From assembly GCA_036971475.1 (NCBI GenBank), contig JBAIZL010000003.1, positions 112,451,570 through 112,515,569 of the forward strand: a stretch of 64,000 bases of DNA, given 5' to 3'. This document shows positions 34,660-47,277 of this stretch, in pieces. Position 1 is the stretch's first letter; each line of letters begins with the position of its first letter. The stretch comes from Prosapia bicincta. Lineage: Eukaryota > Arthropoda > Insecta > Hemiptera > Cercopidae. Position numbers and translations under genes: made by a program. Below the pieces are notes generated by a model. The model saw only the letters and a program-made list of their open reading frames with translations. It searched no databases and was not told the origin of the DNA.

Positions 34660-35213
34660 TAAGGATGGGACGATTCCAAACCTCGATCCTGAGAATCGTC
34701 GAATCTAATGGTATGGAGCAGTCGCTGATTCTCGATTCTCCATTGATTAAAGTGGCGATTCCGATTATTGTATTTATAACTGTTAAAATACGTATGTGGT
34801 GTAATCTATTAGGAAAATAATTAATTATGTATCAACTATGTCTTATTTATGTAATAATTGCTTTGAGCTATTTAAATGTTGAAGCAAATGCCGGTTTGAG
34901 ATAAAATATTATTACTATTTATGACGCAACAATAAAGACGATCGGAAGTATTTCTGGTCCGTCTGTTTGTCACTTTTATCCGATATGTTTGTCATGCTTT
35001 CAGAAATACCTAATCACAAATCAAGGTCGAACGTATTGTGTAGCCTATTACATTAAAACGGAACTTTTTAAAGGCTTCTACATTTGACCAAGACTCTTTG
35101 CCTAATGTTAGAGAATATTATGTAGGCATACACAACTTAGAACAAACGAAAGAAAAATTTTGGAATCAAAATTGCAATCGGAATCAAACATTTTAGGAAT
35201 CGGTCCATCTCTA
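34660..35213. mobile_element. hAT-type MITE, second family
   Basis: Left end TAAGGATGGGACGATTCC; right end, read inward, TAGAGATGGACCGATTCC. Flanking 8 bp are ACTATACA (34652-34659) and ACTATAAA (35214-35221), 7 of 8 identical. The ends continue into GAATC-rich subterminal repeats (GAATCGTCGAATC, TGGAATCAAAATTG, CGGAATCAAAC). No transposase is present; the 73-codon frame at 34599 crosses the boundary and is not real. Confidence 0.85.
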
Positions 35214-35221
35214 ACTATAAA

Positions 35222-35329
35222 TATATGCGCAAAGTAAATTGCGAGAAAAGATTTATGCGTGAGCTTACTATATGATGTCGTTTAAATTGACGAACATTTG
35301 CAAAACGTATGTTTGCCACAATATAGGCT
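35222..35329. other. short unique spacer
   Basis: Nothing recognised. Confidence 0.4.
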
Positions 35330-35960
35330 ATTATAATGCAAGACGCAAAACATTGCGTCGTGACGCCTGAAAGGTTCTTTGCCCTTCACGAGTATTGATC
35401 GCATGGCCTTTCATATCAATCAAGGCTACACACAAGGCCAGCAGGATCGTTAATTGCTGAACACTAACGTTAAAGAGAGTATACAGTAAGTATAATTCTC
35501 CCCACATAAACACTGTTTCATGCGCGGTGGCTCGAGTAAAATTTGAAAACGGTCTTCCACGTATAAAGCCAGGTGACGATACACAATCACTGAAGAATAC
35601 GTCGGAAGCGTTTCGTGTGGAATGCGTGCCAGAGCGCCTTGAACACGTATCTTCGCCGAGCATCGTCTAATGCACAGATAAGCTCGGGAGGAAGATCAGT
35701 CGTAGCTGCATACTTGTCGAGGGGAGGGGAAGGTGAGAAGCGGCCAGGTAGTTCTCCCTTTGTTGTCCCCCTTCCCCGGCTACGGCAGTTGATCGGGAAC
35801 CACGCTTCGCAACGGATCGGCTGTCATTGTTTTGTTAGTAACCGGTCGCGCCTGCGCACAAGCCGTTGGATTAAGTTGTCAATAGTGATGTGAGGTTTGT
35901 GTTTGTGTGTGCGCGTTTTGTAACAGTGTTTTGTTGTTTTTAGTGTAAGTTGTGTTGGAT
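35330..35960. promoter_or_regulatory. CpG-rich complex segment, possible promoter or exon
   Basis: This is the most GC- and CpG-rich unique DNA in the window (for example GGTCGCGCCTGCGCACAAGC at about 35846). Overlapping frames exist on both strands (35331-35663 minus, 110 codons; 35615-35893 plus, 92 codons), neither with a known domain. CGCGCCTGCGCA resembles an NRF-1-type site. It could be a 5' exon or promoter of a gene outside the window, or an old transposon. The evidence is only compositional. Confidence 0.22.
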
Positions 35961-36238
35961 ATTGTAAGGAGGTAACAGAAATGGCCATTCTCGTAGCATG
36001 GTTAGAAAATGCCAGTCCTTTACAAAGCTAATTTGTCCCTTACTTCAAGCATGCAATGTCCCTGTAAATGTAATTGTATTGTACGGTTTAATCAATAATT
36101 GCAAATCCTATTTTAATTTTAAGAATACTTCAGCTTTAAGCACAGATGGGTAAATCCAGAATTTAGAACTTTGCAGGCATTGGTATAATTAGCTATAAAC
36201 AATATACGAGCTGGCTTTTGAGTGAAGGTTATAAACAC
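35961..36238. other. no gene seen
   Basis: Unrecognised AT-rich sequence. Confidence 0.4.
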
Positions 36239-36590
36239 AAGAATAAATACGCTACGACTCACAGTTATAAAGATTTTATTATTACACGCGTTTCAATGAC
36301 AATATGTCCTCATCTTCAGTGATGCTACACAATTGAAACTTAATTGAAAAAGCTGAACATAACCTATAATATTTTAACAAAAGTAAGAACCGGATCTGCA
36401 CCCGTCTAATAAGTTATAACAAAAGATCCGGTTCTTATTTTTGTTAAAATATTATAGGTTATGTTCAATTTTTTTCAATTAAGTTTCAATTGTGTAGCAT
36501 CACTGAAGTTAATGACATATTGTCATTGAAACGCGTCTTAATAAAAACTATAAAGTTTTTATAATTGTGAGTCGTAGCGTATTTATTCTT
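36239..36590. mobile_element. Penelope-type palindrome, family D
   Basis: Arms 36239-36397 and 36424-36590 are inverted copies (AAGAATAAATACGCTACGAC outside; AAGAACCGGATCT inside at 36385-36397 against AGATCCGGTTCTT at 36424-36436). The left arm keeps a CTGAAGA core on the minus strand (36313-36319) but helix I is poor and a G follows helix III. The right arm has CTGAAGT, losing the invariant A9. Both ribozymes are probably dead. Confidence 0.8.
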
Positions 36591-37259
36591 TTGTATATAA
36601 GTAGGTACAGTTATAGTTAGTATAACTAGCTATAACTATACTAAGCAGTATATAATTATACCAGGTTAAAAACGAAAGTTGTGAATAGAGGACAATAGAG
36701 TCGACTTGGCTTTTGTTAGTCCCCAAGCTAAGCTAAAGTAAACAATAAACGAATAGTCATTAACAAATTCTCCCTTCCTGATATAACGGCCTCCTTGTGA
36801 TTCTGAAAGAAGTCTCCTGCATAAAGCAGATTTGCTTAGCGGAATAATTGTTTTAAAACATTCTGTAATTTTAAACTATAGCAGTTAGCCAGTTTGCCGC
36901 TGTGGGATTTTGGAAGGGATTGCGAAGTACAGGTAGGGACATTAACGTTCTCCTATGAGTTTGTTTATGTCCAAAGGACGGTTGCATTACAACTTATGTA
37001 TACATATGGTACTTAATATAGACTTGGTTTATATGTAGTCGTCTATAGGACATCGGGATGTAGAAAGATGGTTAAGGAAAACAAACGGCTGTTGTTCGTA
37101 AAGGGATATTGTGGCTCACATGGGTAGTGATATTTTTCTACTATGTAGGGTAAGGGAATTTTTTTCTCTACAATAAGTTCAGGTCTCCTTCAAGTACTTA
37201 TCCCTTGCCACACGTTGCCATAACTTCCCCTTTACGCAGTGACAGGGGATCTTTATATC
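36591..37259. other. no gene seen
   Basis: A small self-complementary run (AGTTATAGTTAGTATAACT, near 36610-36650) and otherwise unrecognised sequence. Confidence 0.45.
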
Positions 37260-37950
<691 letters not shown>

Positions 37951-38679
37951 TATATTAACTATAATTGCCTATCTTTAATATGCTGACCGCCTGAAAACTA
38001 CAAAAGTGGATGTATGTCTTCTACAAATAGATGTAGTTTTCCTTAACCTACAAAAGCCTACAATTACATTGCTTGGCTAATATTGTTATATTTCCGTACT
38101 GCATGACTAGATAAGAGCAAGATGCAAGTTTCCTCTTTGATACAAGGATGAGGGCGGGTAGATGGGATTAGGCGAGACTAAGGATATAAAGATCCTTGCC
38201 ACTGCATAAAGGGACATTATGTACTCGCGTTGGAAGGTCCTCAACCTGGGTGAAAACGTCCCTTGCCCTGCATAGTAGAAAGTGACGCTATACACGCGAG
38301 CCACGATATCCTATCACTAGCAATAGCAGGTTTGTCACCCTTTCTTCTAACTACCCGTCTATATCCCAATGTTTTATTGACGACCCCCCCAATAACCTAA
38401 TTATGTTTCTATGCTACAAAGGAATTTGGTTATCTTTAGAATTGGTAAATTCTCATCAAATAAGTTGCCTGTGCAGAGGAACTGTACGAAAGTGCGTTAT
38501 ATTAAAGTTTGAAAGCTAGAGAAATGTTGACCATAGTGCGTTTATAATACTGCGCAACCTCCTTAACTCGAACCATAATAACTGACGTTATCTCGACAAT
38601 TCGACTATTTCAACCCATTTGTAACACTGCATGTTAATCCTAAATTACAAGTAAAACCCACCATTAATATCTCAATTCG
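37951..38679. other. no gene seen
   Basis: A 65-codon minus frame at 38107-38304 has no domain. Otherwise unrecognised. Confidence 0.45.
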
Positions 38680-39198
<519 letters not shown>

Positions 39199-41599
39199 AT
39201 TAATATTATTTATTATTTGCGAAGTGTGAAATAACGGGGCCCAGCAGATCTTATTACGTCAGAGTTAGGCACGTTTCCGAAGAAAGTTTACCTTGACCTA
39301 CCTCCATTATAAAGTCGTTGAATATATTCAAGCCCGGCCCAACGAGGGGCGTTTAGCCAAGTTGGGATTCTGCTTCAACAATTTGGCAGCGATTTTGCAG
39401 TTTTGCGAGCATAAATCGCTTTCACTCCAGTTCGTAGCACAGCTGTTGCAAACTATAGGTTGCCAGGTCGGCTGGTATTTTATACCATTATGGAGAGCTT
39501 TATGAACTAATGGGTTTGTTAGTGAAAAAACAAAAGTACTGTTTCAAGGCTGAGATAAATGTAAGTCACTCGTTCCATTCGGCAATCGGTTAGCTTACAT
39601 TGTAAACCTAATTATTCTTTTATAATGAATCCTATCCTTACTGTGGCTACATATAGCGGTATATTACTTGATATAAAATAGTAAGGCAAATTCCTGAAGG
39701 AGAGGTATAAAAGCGAATGTTTTATAGGCTAATGAAGAATTTACGTTTTAACCCATATTCATGTTTTGCGGTATTTAAAGTCTCTTTCTTCTTGTCTTTA
39801 ATGTATTTTGAAGTATCATATGTAAAAATGGAAAAGTTCTAGCTGCAACAAACCTTGTGAGTCATCACCATTACATTAAATACTATTTTCTTCGTACCTT
39901 TAGTTTAAGCCTAACGAGACGCCTTGATTTGGTCGAGAGGGTTTCATCTTCAAATCTGCCATCGCATTCAAATGTCACACATTTCCCGTCTCGCTTTCAA
40001 TAAATCGTCATGAATAAAGTATTATAAGGATAAATATCGGCCTATATAAATTGATCAAGCTTTGCTACAAAGATGGCGAAATATCACAACATATTTTTCC
40101 ATAGAAAGGCAAATATTGAAGAATCGTGCTTTGGTATCATTAAATAAAGCAACTCGAACTTGGCACAGTTCCGGAAAAGTAATGTGGCAAAATCGTTTTT
40201 CTTTAGTTTTGTGGAAAGTTTAAGAATAGTTGTGCAAGAATTTAGAAATACGTCTACCGTCTCGCTTTGCTTATAGACAGATATGTTTTAACGCTTATGT
40301 TATGTTTCCTGAAGAAGCTTTTTTACTAGAGCAGTTAAATACAACTCCATGACATGGTCATTTAGTGCTTCTAGTCACCCCTTTTTAGTTAAAAATTTAG
40401 AATGAATACTGTCGTCACCGTCGCCGAAATCTCTGGCGACCTCAACGCTCTTCTTCGATTAGAACGAGTGACCAACTTCGATCACATTTCTCTTGCCGTG
40501 GATGTCGTGAAAGCATAACGATATTCTAGCGAACTGTGGCGTAAACTGGACCTACAAGCGTTGTAACGCCCCGCGCCTTCTGCCGCTGATGGCGAAAGAT
40601 CAAACCGTGAATTCAAGTTATTGCTTAGTCTTATCACTGAACACGTCACTGACAAGCAAGCGGACAAACAGCTGCCGCTTACGGACATCGACACGTTTAT
40701 TCACGCTCCAACAAATACACACCTCCAACAACGGTGACATTTTAGTTTCGCTTACTTTGTGTTTAATTTGCACCATTGCTTTCTCCGCAACAATTGCTGT
40801 CGATTGTTGGCATTATTAAGGGCAGCATTGTTGCGTGCACGTGGTGAGAGGGCAACGCCCTGCGGTCAAGTTAGGCAGAATTTGTTAACAATTATTAGTT
40901 CTAAAGCAAGTAGAATCCTGGAAGATAAAATAAATGGAATAATTAAACTGTAAAATAATGAGCTCCGCGACTTGAAGGTGTTAGAAAAAATGTACAGAAT
41001 GAATTGAAAGACTAAATAACAGTTAAACTGAAATTGTAAATACGTTGAAAAACTAAATAACTATTGAAATCAAATAATTTAAATAATTATTTAAAACGTA
41101 ATTCCACCTTAATACGTTTAACATTGTAAGATATTAGAGTAAATTTGTAAACACAAAACCAGAATAAAAAGTATAAACTAATCAAGTGTTTATAAACCTC
41201 CAGAAGGTGATATTTCTAGTGAGTTGCTGTAGATAAATATAAAGACTTTGAAATAGTGGGAAACTGTCAGTCAGGTACTTGTGGGTTTATTGTCCATGAC
41301 TATCAGCAAACCCGTTTAGGTTTGAGCGAGCTAATACCAAGACTCTCCGAATGTGTAATTAAATGAAATTATTAAAAAAAACACTGAGATACAACGTTCA
41401 CTAAGCGACCCTATTCAGTGACTATATGGAGACCTGGGATGCTTGTTTAGCTAGGATACGGTGGCGTTTAAGCTAGATGTTCTATGTGGTCAAAAGTGTA
41501 TATGATAGAACGTATTATATTGATTACAAATTTTAATGTTATTATTTTGTGTGTTAAGTGTGTACATTTTATTTTGCTCTATTATGTTGAGATGTACGC
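39199..41599. other. 2.4 kb with no supported gene
   Basis: 39240-39510 and 40400-40870 are more GC-balanced. Frames at 39293-39505, 40482-40694 (minus), 40589-40819 and 40759-40953 overlap and show no domain. A short frame at 40402-40518 looks protein-like in composition but is only 38 codons. Unannotated exons cannot be excluded. Confidence 0.45.
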
Positions 41600-42950
41600 T
41601 TTTGCCGATTTGGAGACTGTCGAGGTGGGTTGGTGTCTGTTTTCTGTAAGTGTGGACTTGGAGACTGTCAAGGTGGGTTGATGTATGTTGTCTGTAAGTG
41701 TGGACTAGGGGACTGTCAAGGTGGGTTAACGTCTGTTGTCTGTAAGTGTGGATTTGGATACTGTCAAGGTGGGTTGATGTCTGTTGTCTGTAAGTGTGGA
41801 TTTGGATACTGTCAAGGTGGGTTGATGTCTGTTGTCTGTAAGTGTGGATTTGGATACTGTCGAGGTGGGTTGGTGTCTGTTGTCTGTAAGTGTGGATTTG
41901 GAGACTGTCGAGGTGGGTTGGTGTCTGTTTTCTGTAAGTGTGGACTTGCAGACTGTCAAGGTGGGTTGATGTCTGTTGTCTGTAAGTGTGGACTAGGGGA
42001 CTGTCAAGGTGGGTTAACGTCTGTAAGTGTGGATTTGGATACTGTCAAGGTGGGTTGATGTCTGTTGTCTGTAAGTGTGGACTAGGGGACTGTCAAGGTG
42101 GGTTAACGTCTGTAAGTGTGGATTTGGATACTGTCAAGGTGGGTTGATGTCTGTTGTCTGTAAGTGTGGATTTGGAGACTGTCGAGGTGGGTTGGTGTCT
42201 GTTTTCTGTAAGTGTGGACTTGCAGACTGTCAAGGTGGGTTGATGTATGTTGTCTGTAAGTGTGGACTAGGGGACTGTCAAGGTGGGTTAACGTCTGTTG
42301 TCTGTAAGTGTGGATTTGGATACTGTCAAGGTGGGTTGATGTCTGTTGTCTGTAAGTGTGGATTTGGATACTGTCAAGGTGGGTTGACGTCTGTTGTCTG
42401 TAAGTGTGGATTTGGAGACTATCGAGGTGGGTTGACGTCTGTTGTATGTAAGTGTGGATTTGGATACTGTCAAGGTGGGTTGGTGTTTGTTGTCTGTAAG
42501 TGTGGATTTGGATACTGTCAAGGTAGGTTGATAGCTGTTGTCTGTAAGTGTGGATTTGGAGACTGTCGAGGTGGGTAGACGTCTGTTGTCTGTGAGTGTG
42601 GATTTGGATATTGTCAAGGTGGGTTGACGTCTGTTGTCTGTAAGTGTGGATTTGGATACTGTCAAGGTGGGTTAGTCTGTTGTCTGTAAGTGTGCAACCA
42701 CATTGTGGAAGAGACAACACATATACGATAATCGATAATTGATGTCTGTTGTCTGTAAGTGTGGATTTGGAGACTGTCGAAGGGGGTTGACGTCTGTTGT
42801 CTGTGAATGTGGATTTGGATACTGTCAAGGTGGGTTGATGTCTGTTGTCTGTAAGTGTGGATTTGGAGACTGTCGAGGTGGGTTGATGTCTGTTGCCTGT
42901 AAGTGTGCAACCACATTGTGGAAGAGACAACTCATATACGATAATCGACC
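41600..42950. repeat. 48-bp minisatellite, about 24 copies
   Basis: Unit 48 bp: TGTCTGTTGTCTGTAAGTGT, GGATTTGGATACTGTCAAGG and TGGGTTGA. Variants include GGACTAGGGGACTGTC and GGACTTGCAGACTGTC, plus a 40-bp short unit missing the TGTTGTCT (near 42020 and 42110). Larger blocks are duplicated. Both 42690-42740 and 42905-42950 carry the same non-repeat tail (TGCAACCACATTGTGGAAGA, then GATAATCGA). Since 48 is 16 codons, the array is open in frame on both strands (309 codons minus, 142 and 167 plus). Confidence 0.95.
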
Positions 42951-43794
42951 ACTGCATATGACTTTCCCACGTCAGCAATAAAAGACCAAATCTTAACGTA
43001 CAAGAGCAACAATAAATGTACACGCAAAACAATACAAAAACATAATAAATAAAGAAACAATAAAAAATATTGAACTCCTAACAATAATAAAATATACGTT
43101 AACAATGAGGGCATATAGCTTTAAATTAACAAAATTTACGATATGAGAAGCAACACCCCATTAATGCTACGCCTATAAGGTATGCTCTACTGTCGGTCAC
43201 TGTTAGTTGAGAAATTCCAATGCGGATTATTCCGGGATCTCGTAGAGCTTATGTCGACCAATGGCCGCTTTCTAATCTATCCATTACGGATATAACTTCT
43301 AACCTAACTTAACCTAAGCTGATGTTTCCTAGGCTTTGAAAATATAAAACACGCCTTGTTTGTAACAAGAACCCCCCGGTTTAAACACTAGATCAATGAA
43401 CTAAGGTAAGAAGTAGACGGGTTATAGATCCAAACAGAGTTTGCTACGCAGGTACTATCAAGGCAAGGTAAACAATAAAAAGGCTTTTGGCATTTATACG
43501 TCTCACGGATAAATATGGCCGATTTCATCGTATATTTAGATTGAGGTTTCTTTTGTGACCTCGTACCTTTCAGGTGTCCCTGCAGGGAAAGGATATTAAT
43601 GCAAATGCCCAGGCGTGGGGCTAAGGATGTTACTGGTGCTGCTGTAGGTGGTGAAATATCGTACCAAAAGTAAACCTTCTCTACCGGAGTCAAGCGAGAA
43701 GTAAATTAATAAAGGTTAATCATGTTTACACTTGCAGAGATTAATGTTAAATAAAAGGCGGTTGACTTGCGAGTCAGGTAAAATTATTTACTTA
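42951..43794. other. no gene seen
   Basis: The 101-codon minus frame at 43388-43693 has no domain I know. The rest is AT-rich. Confidence 0.45.
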
Positions 43795-43850
43795 CAGAGG
43801 CAACGTTTTAATAGCTGGTACGTTATCGTCTTCAGGTCTTGTTCCTGCTG
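43795..43850 (-). ncRNA. hammerhead-like core, decayed
   Basis: On the minus strand CTGAAGA is followed by CGATAACGTACCAGCTATT and AAAACG. The helix II halves pair only in part, and GAAA has become AAAA. It is a relic of a Penelope-type unit, not predicted to cleave. Confidence 0.35.
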
Positions 43851-44023
43851 CACTCTATTGAAAAATAACGCCGTGCAGTTAATAATAATAATTAATTAAT
43901 TAATAATGTTTAGGGTTGTTTGTTAATAATACACTTGTACCTTAAGCGATAGAAAATCATTTTAGGATCATTTCATACAATATCAAGAGTACAATGGTAC
44001 TATATTTTACAATATAAATATTT

Positions 44024-44190
44024 GCATCAACTTCAACGCCACAAAAATAATTAAAAATATCTAATAGGTCTATTTCAAATTACCTAAGAATAAACCCTAA
44101 GGGTTTTATCTTAGGTATCTTGTGATATTAGTTATATTTTATTATTTGTGTGGTATTGGGGGCTTAGCTAATATTTTTATTGTAGTGCCA
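44024..44190. mobile_element. Penelope-type inverted pair, family C, core deleted
   Basis: The outer family C sequence (CCACAAAAATAATTAAAAAT on the left, TATTTGTGTGGTATTGGGGG on the right) meets at CCTAAGAATAAACCCTAAGG near 44100. The ribozyme part between the arms is gone, leaving only the tails. Confidence 0.7.
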
Positions 44191-44284
44191 TATTAGGTAA
44201 AATGAGGAATATCGTTTTGAGTACTAAATGATTTAAATATGAAATTAAACATTAATTTTAACTTATTACACTTTTGTTATTACT

Positions 44285-44470
44285 TGCGACCAGACTTTTT
44301 GTTAACAAAAGTTGTTAAATTGTTAACTTACACTTTTGGAGGAAACGTTTTCGTCTTACGACTTCTTCAGCCTCGTGCTCGCAAGTAATAGCAAAAGTGT
44401 AATAAGTAATTAACAACCAGCTCGTCATGAACAGCAACAAGATTTCGATATTTAATAATTTTAAAGTTAG
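44285..44470 (-). mobile_element. Penelope-type unit, family E
   Basis: Shares CGACCAGACTTTTTGTTAAC, AAGTTGTTAAATTGTTAACT, TACACTTTTGGAGGAAACG and CAGCTCGTCATGAACAGCAA with the copy at 62.82-63.03 kb. An intact core lies on the minus strand. Confidence 0.75.
44339..44374 (-). ncRNA. hammerhead ribozyme, family E
   Basis: On the minus strand: helix I GAGG with CCTC, CTGAAGA (complement of 44364-44370), one extra A, helix II GTC/GAC with GTAA loop, GAAA, helix III AACGTT, U at the cleavage site. Compact at 36 nt. The GTC-GTAA-GAC helix II is the shortest in the window. Confidence 0.75.
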
Positions 44471-44576
44471 GAATTCTACTCTCCTCGAAGAAAGCATTAG
44501 TAGGTTACTGTAATACTTTTTGTGTTGTATCAAAATACAATAACTTTTTAGAACGTAAGTAGAACTGAGTGTGTGA

Positions 44577-44720
44577 GCCACATAGGGCTGCTACACTTCT
44601 ACAGGCCATTACTACTCAGGTGCTGACACCACTTGGAGGTGGAAAACCCTTAAAATTCATTGGCGCTGCCGGGGATCGAACTCAAGAACTATAAGTTAGT
44701 AGCAATCCACCTACGGCGTT
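44577..44720 (-). mobile_element. tRNA-derived SINE, partial
   Basis: On the minus strand GAGTTCGATCCCC (complement of 44671-44683) is a good B box, with a plausible A box TAGGTGGATTG upstream and then CGCCAATGAATTTTAAGGGT, TTTCCACCTCCAAGTGGTGT and CAGCACC. The tRNA-like head followed by an unrelated body fits a SINE. No poly(A) or target duplication was found. Confidence 0.45.
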
Positions 44721-45235
44721 TATTAACTAGGGAAATATTATTGCGTTTTATTTTAAAACCTTTGTAATATAAATAATTATCGTACTTGGCTAAAGTTAAA
44801 CGTTTTTATTGGCTATCTCAAAACGCTCTCATATGGTTGCTGTGAGCTCAATAAACTGCTAGCTTTACTGGTTCATTATCTTACGTCCCGCGTGTCAGCT
44901 GTTGTGCGTTTCCAATCTGATCGTGTTCCGGGTGCAAGTTGCTCATCCTTACCTGAGCACCACCTGCCGGCACAACTAGTTCCGGTTGCTAGGCGAGGGG
45001 TTGTGCCAAGTCGGAACACTTTAAGCGCCGACGGGATCGTTAGGACGAGCAGCTGCTGCTTCTGTAACCGCGCGTAAGCATTTACTCGACTCACAAGCAG
45101 AGTACCAGAATCTAGGTTATGTTGCTACAAGGTAATAAGCATACTCGACATTTTGTAGGCTACATAATTTAGTTTCATTATAAATCCGTGCTTTAATGTT
45201 ACGGCTCTAAATAACAAGTAGGTAATATAAACAAA
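44721..45235. other. no gene seen; CpG-rich patch
   Basis: 44885-45080 is GC-rich with frames on both strands (44876-45094 minus, 44892-45077 plus). No domain. It may be an old transposon or a promoter; I cannot decide. Confidence 0.4.
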
Positions 45236-45490
45236 TATTTTTAAGTCAATTACTACTTAGGTCAACAAAGTAAAAGTTTATTTTGGGAACTTCTTATTAA
45301 TTAATTAAAATGATTACAAATAAAGTAACATAATCTATGCTTTAAAACAGCTGTTCTACCGCATAACCTGTAACATAAAATCAGCTGTTCATGAAATCAT
45401 ATGTTATTATTTACTTTAAACCAAATGGGACGAAATAAATATATTGCATACCTTGCTCCTTCTGTTAAAAGTTTTCTTACAATATGTGTA
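45236..45490 (-). mobile_element. MITE family M1, 3' half
   Basis: From AAGTCAATTACTACTTAGGT through AAAACAGCTGTTCTACCGCA, AATCAGCTGTTCATGAAATC and TATTGCATACCTTGCTCC. The 5' half is missing after TTTTCTTACAA. Confidence 0.75.
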
Positions 45491-45659
45491 GGTAAGACTG
45501 CAGATCACTTTGAGTAGGAAATGTTGCCTTACTTGTAACAAGTACATTTCCTATGCTCAGGCGGGTTATTTTCTATTTAAGAATAATAATAACATTATCT
45601 CTGAATAAATGCTACAATTATGGTGAAAATATGATCGCATAAAATGTGTATGGATGTTA
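45491..45659. other. spacer, nothing recognised
   Basis: Short unique sequence between two M1 copies. Confidence 0.4.
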
Positions 45660-45946
45660 TAATTTATTTTAAGCTATATCGGACGAAATAACTGTATTGC
45701 ATACCTTGCCCATTTTTCTCCCACTGAAGAAACATTTTTCTCCCATTGAAGACTTAAAAAATTCATTAATTAATTTAATTAATAAATTAATGTTTGAAAA
45801 ACTGTATTAATATCAGTTATCATCCATTAAAAGTTTAAAAAAATGTATTTGAACTTGAGTGGATGAATAAAAAATATTTTATTAACGGTTGAAACTTTTT
45901 ACAAGATATTTGGAATTGTAAGGAACTAATAGAAGGAATTGAAAAA
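45660..45946 (-). mobile_element. MITE family M1, 5' half
   Basis: From ATATCGGACGAAATAACTGT through TATCAGTTATCATCCATTAA and TTGAACTTGAGTGGATGAAT to GGAACTAATAGAAGGAATTG, the family end. With the partial copy just upstream it makes two broken halves of separate insertions in the same orientation. Confidence 0.75.
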
Positions 45947-46747
45947 TAGTTCCACAATATAATATAACACTAGTTTACAAACATTCATACATTTGTCTAC
46001 TGGTATATGAAATTTAATTACCTTCACTTGATGCAAAAAAATCGGAGAGTTTGCGTCAAGCGTGATATTGTTAGTGTAGATTCTCCATTCAGTCAACCAA
46101 AAGGGCTTTTCACATCCATCTATTTCTTGCGTACTTTTAATGATTATTGTTTTGCTAGAGTCTAAGAATATATATGACTCTTCAGCTCCCAAAAAGGTTT
46201 TCTTACACACTGTGCTTGTATAATGTAGAATAGGGTGGTTGTAGAGCATTCAGAATAGGGTGGTTGTGTGTGAGCGCTAGACACGTGTAAGTTATACACC
46301 TGTTTCACTGTCTTCACCATTGCGACAGTGAACCGTTTATCCCGTTACCTAAAGGCACACACAATGTGTATATATTGCAAGTTGTGTGGTGAAGCCGGGT
46401 GTTTATAAATACACGATCCTCAGTCAGCTGTTCCGCTTATGTAAAGACTGATTGACTTACGATTGATAACACTTAGAGAAAAGGAAATCATCCACTTACT
46501 TTTTTTTTCAATGAGTCTAATTTTTACAAACTAATTGATAACTAAGTATCGATGTTAGTAATTTCTAACCTCGTCTTACCTCTCGGAGGAAAAGTTGCAG
46601 CGCTTGATTTTAACGCAATTATTAATTTTCCGTCAAAAAAACAAACTTGGTCATTATTGTTATATCGTAGTTATTTCTATTAATACTTAGCTCATTGATT
46701 TAGAGAATACACAGTGAATATAAACATCCTTAATAACCTATTATTTA
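45947..46747. other. no gene seen
   Basis: The 107-codon minus frame at 45926-46249 overlaps the MITE end and shows no domain. A direct repeat AGAATAGGGTGGTTGT occurs at about 46227 and 46252. Confidence 0.45.
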
Positions 46748-46781
46748 ACTCCTTCTATTAGTTCACGCTCTTTCTCTCTCC

Positions 46782-46872
<91 letters not shown>

Positions 46873-46875
46873 ATG

Positions 46876-46952
<77 letters not shown>

Positions 46953-47277
46953 TAGTGGATGACACTTAATGTTAATACAGTTTTTTCAATTATTATTTCA
47001 TGAATTAAATTTAATTAGGAATTATTTTAGTTTTTAATAGGAAGAACAACGTTTTACAAAAGGGGCAAGGTATGCAATATAGTTATTTCGTTCCGTTTGG
47101 CTAAAAATAAATAATAACATATGACTTCATAAAACAGCTGATTTTATATTAAAGGTTATGTGGTAGAACAGCTGTTTAACACATAGGTTTTGGTAATTTA
47201 TTTATATTAATTTTAATTATTTAATAAAAAGTAACTAAAATAGAATTTTTCTTTGTTGGCCTAAGAAGGAATTGACT
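46748..47277 (+). mobile_element. MITE family M1, full-length with internal CT/TA/GA expansion
   Basis: Starts CTCCTTCTATTAGTTCACGC and ends TTGGCCTAAGAAGGAATTGA. It contains GTAGTGGATGACACTTAATG, GGCAAGGTATGCAATATAGT, AAAACAGCTGATTTTATATT and AGAACAGCTGTTTAACACA. A 187-bp microsatellite (46765-46951) stands in the 5' part. Confidence 0.82.
46765..46951. repeat. (CT)n(TA)n...(TA)n(GA)n mirror-paired microsatellite
   Basis: A CT tract, a TA tract, a short core TTTGATGTTA, a TA tract and a GA tract. The CT and GA arms are complementary and so are the TA arms, so the 187 bp can form one long hairpin. Confidence 0.93.

Noticed and set aside
40305..40345. CTGAAGAAGC as another hammerhead core
   Set aside because: No GAAA and no helix II partner downstream.
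41630..43032. Cys-Gly-Phe repeat protein (plus) or 309-codon protein (minus)
   Set aside because: 48-bp minisatellite that is open on both strands; no start context or flanking coding sequence.
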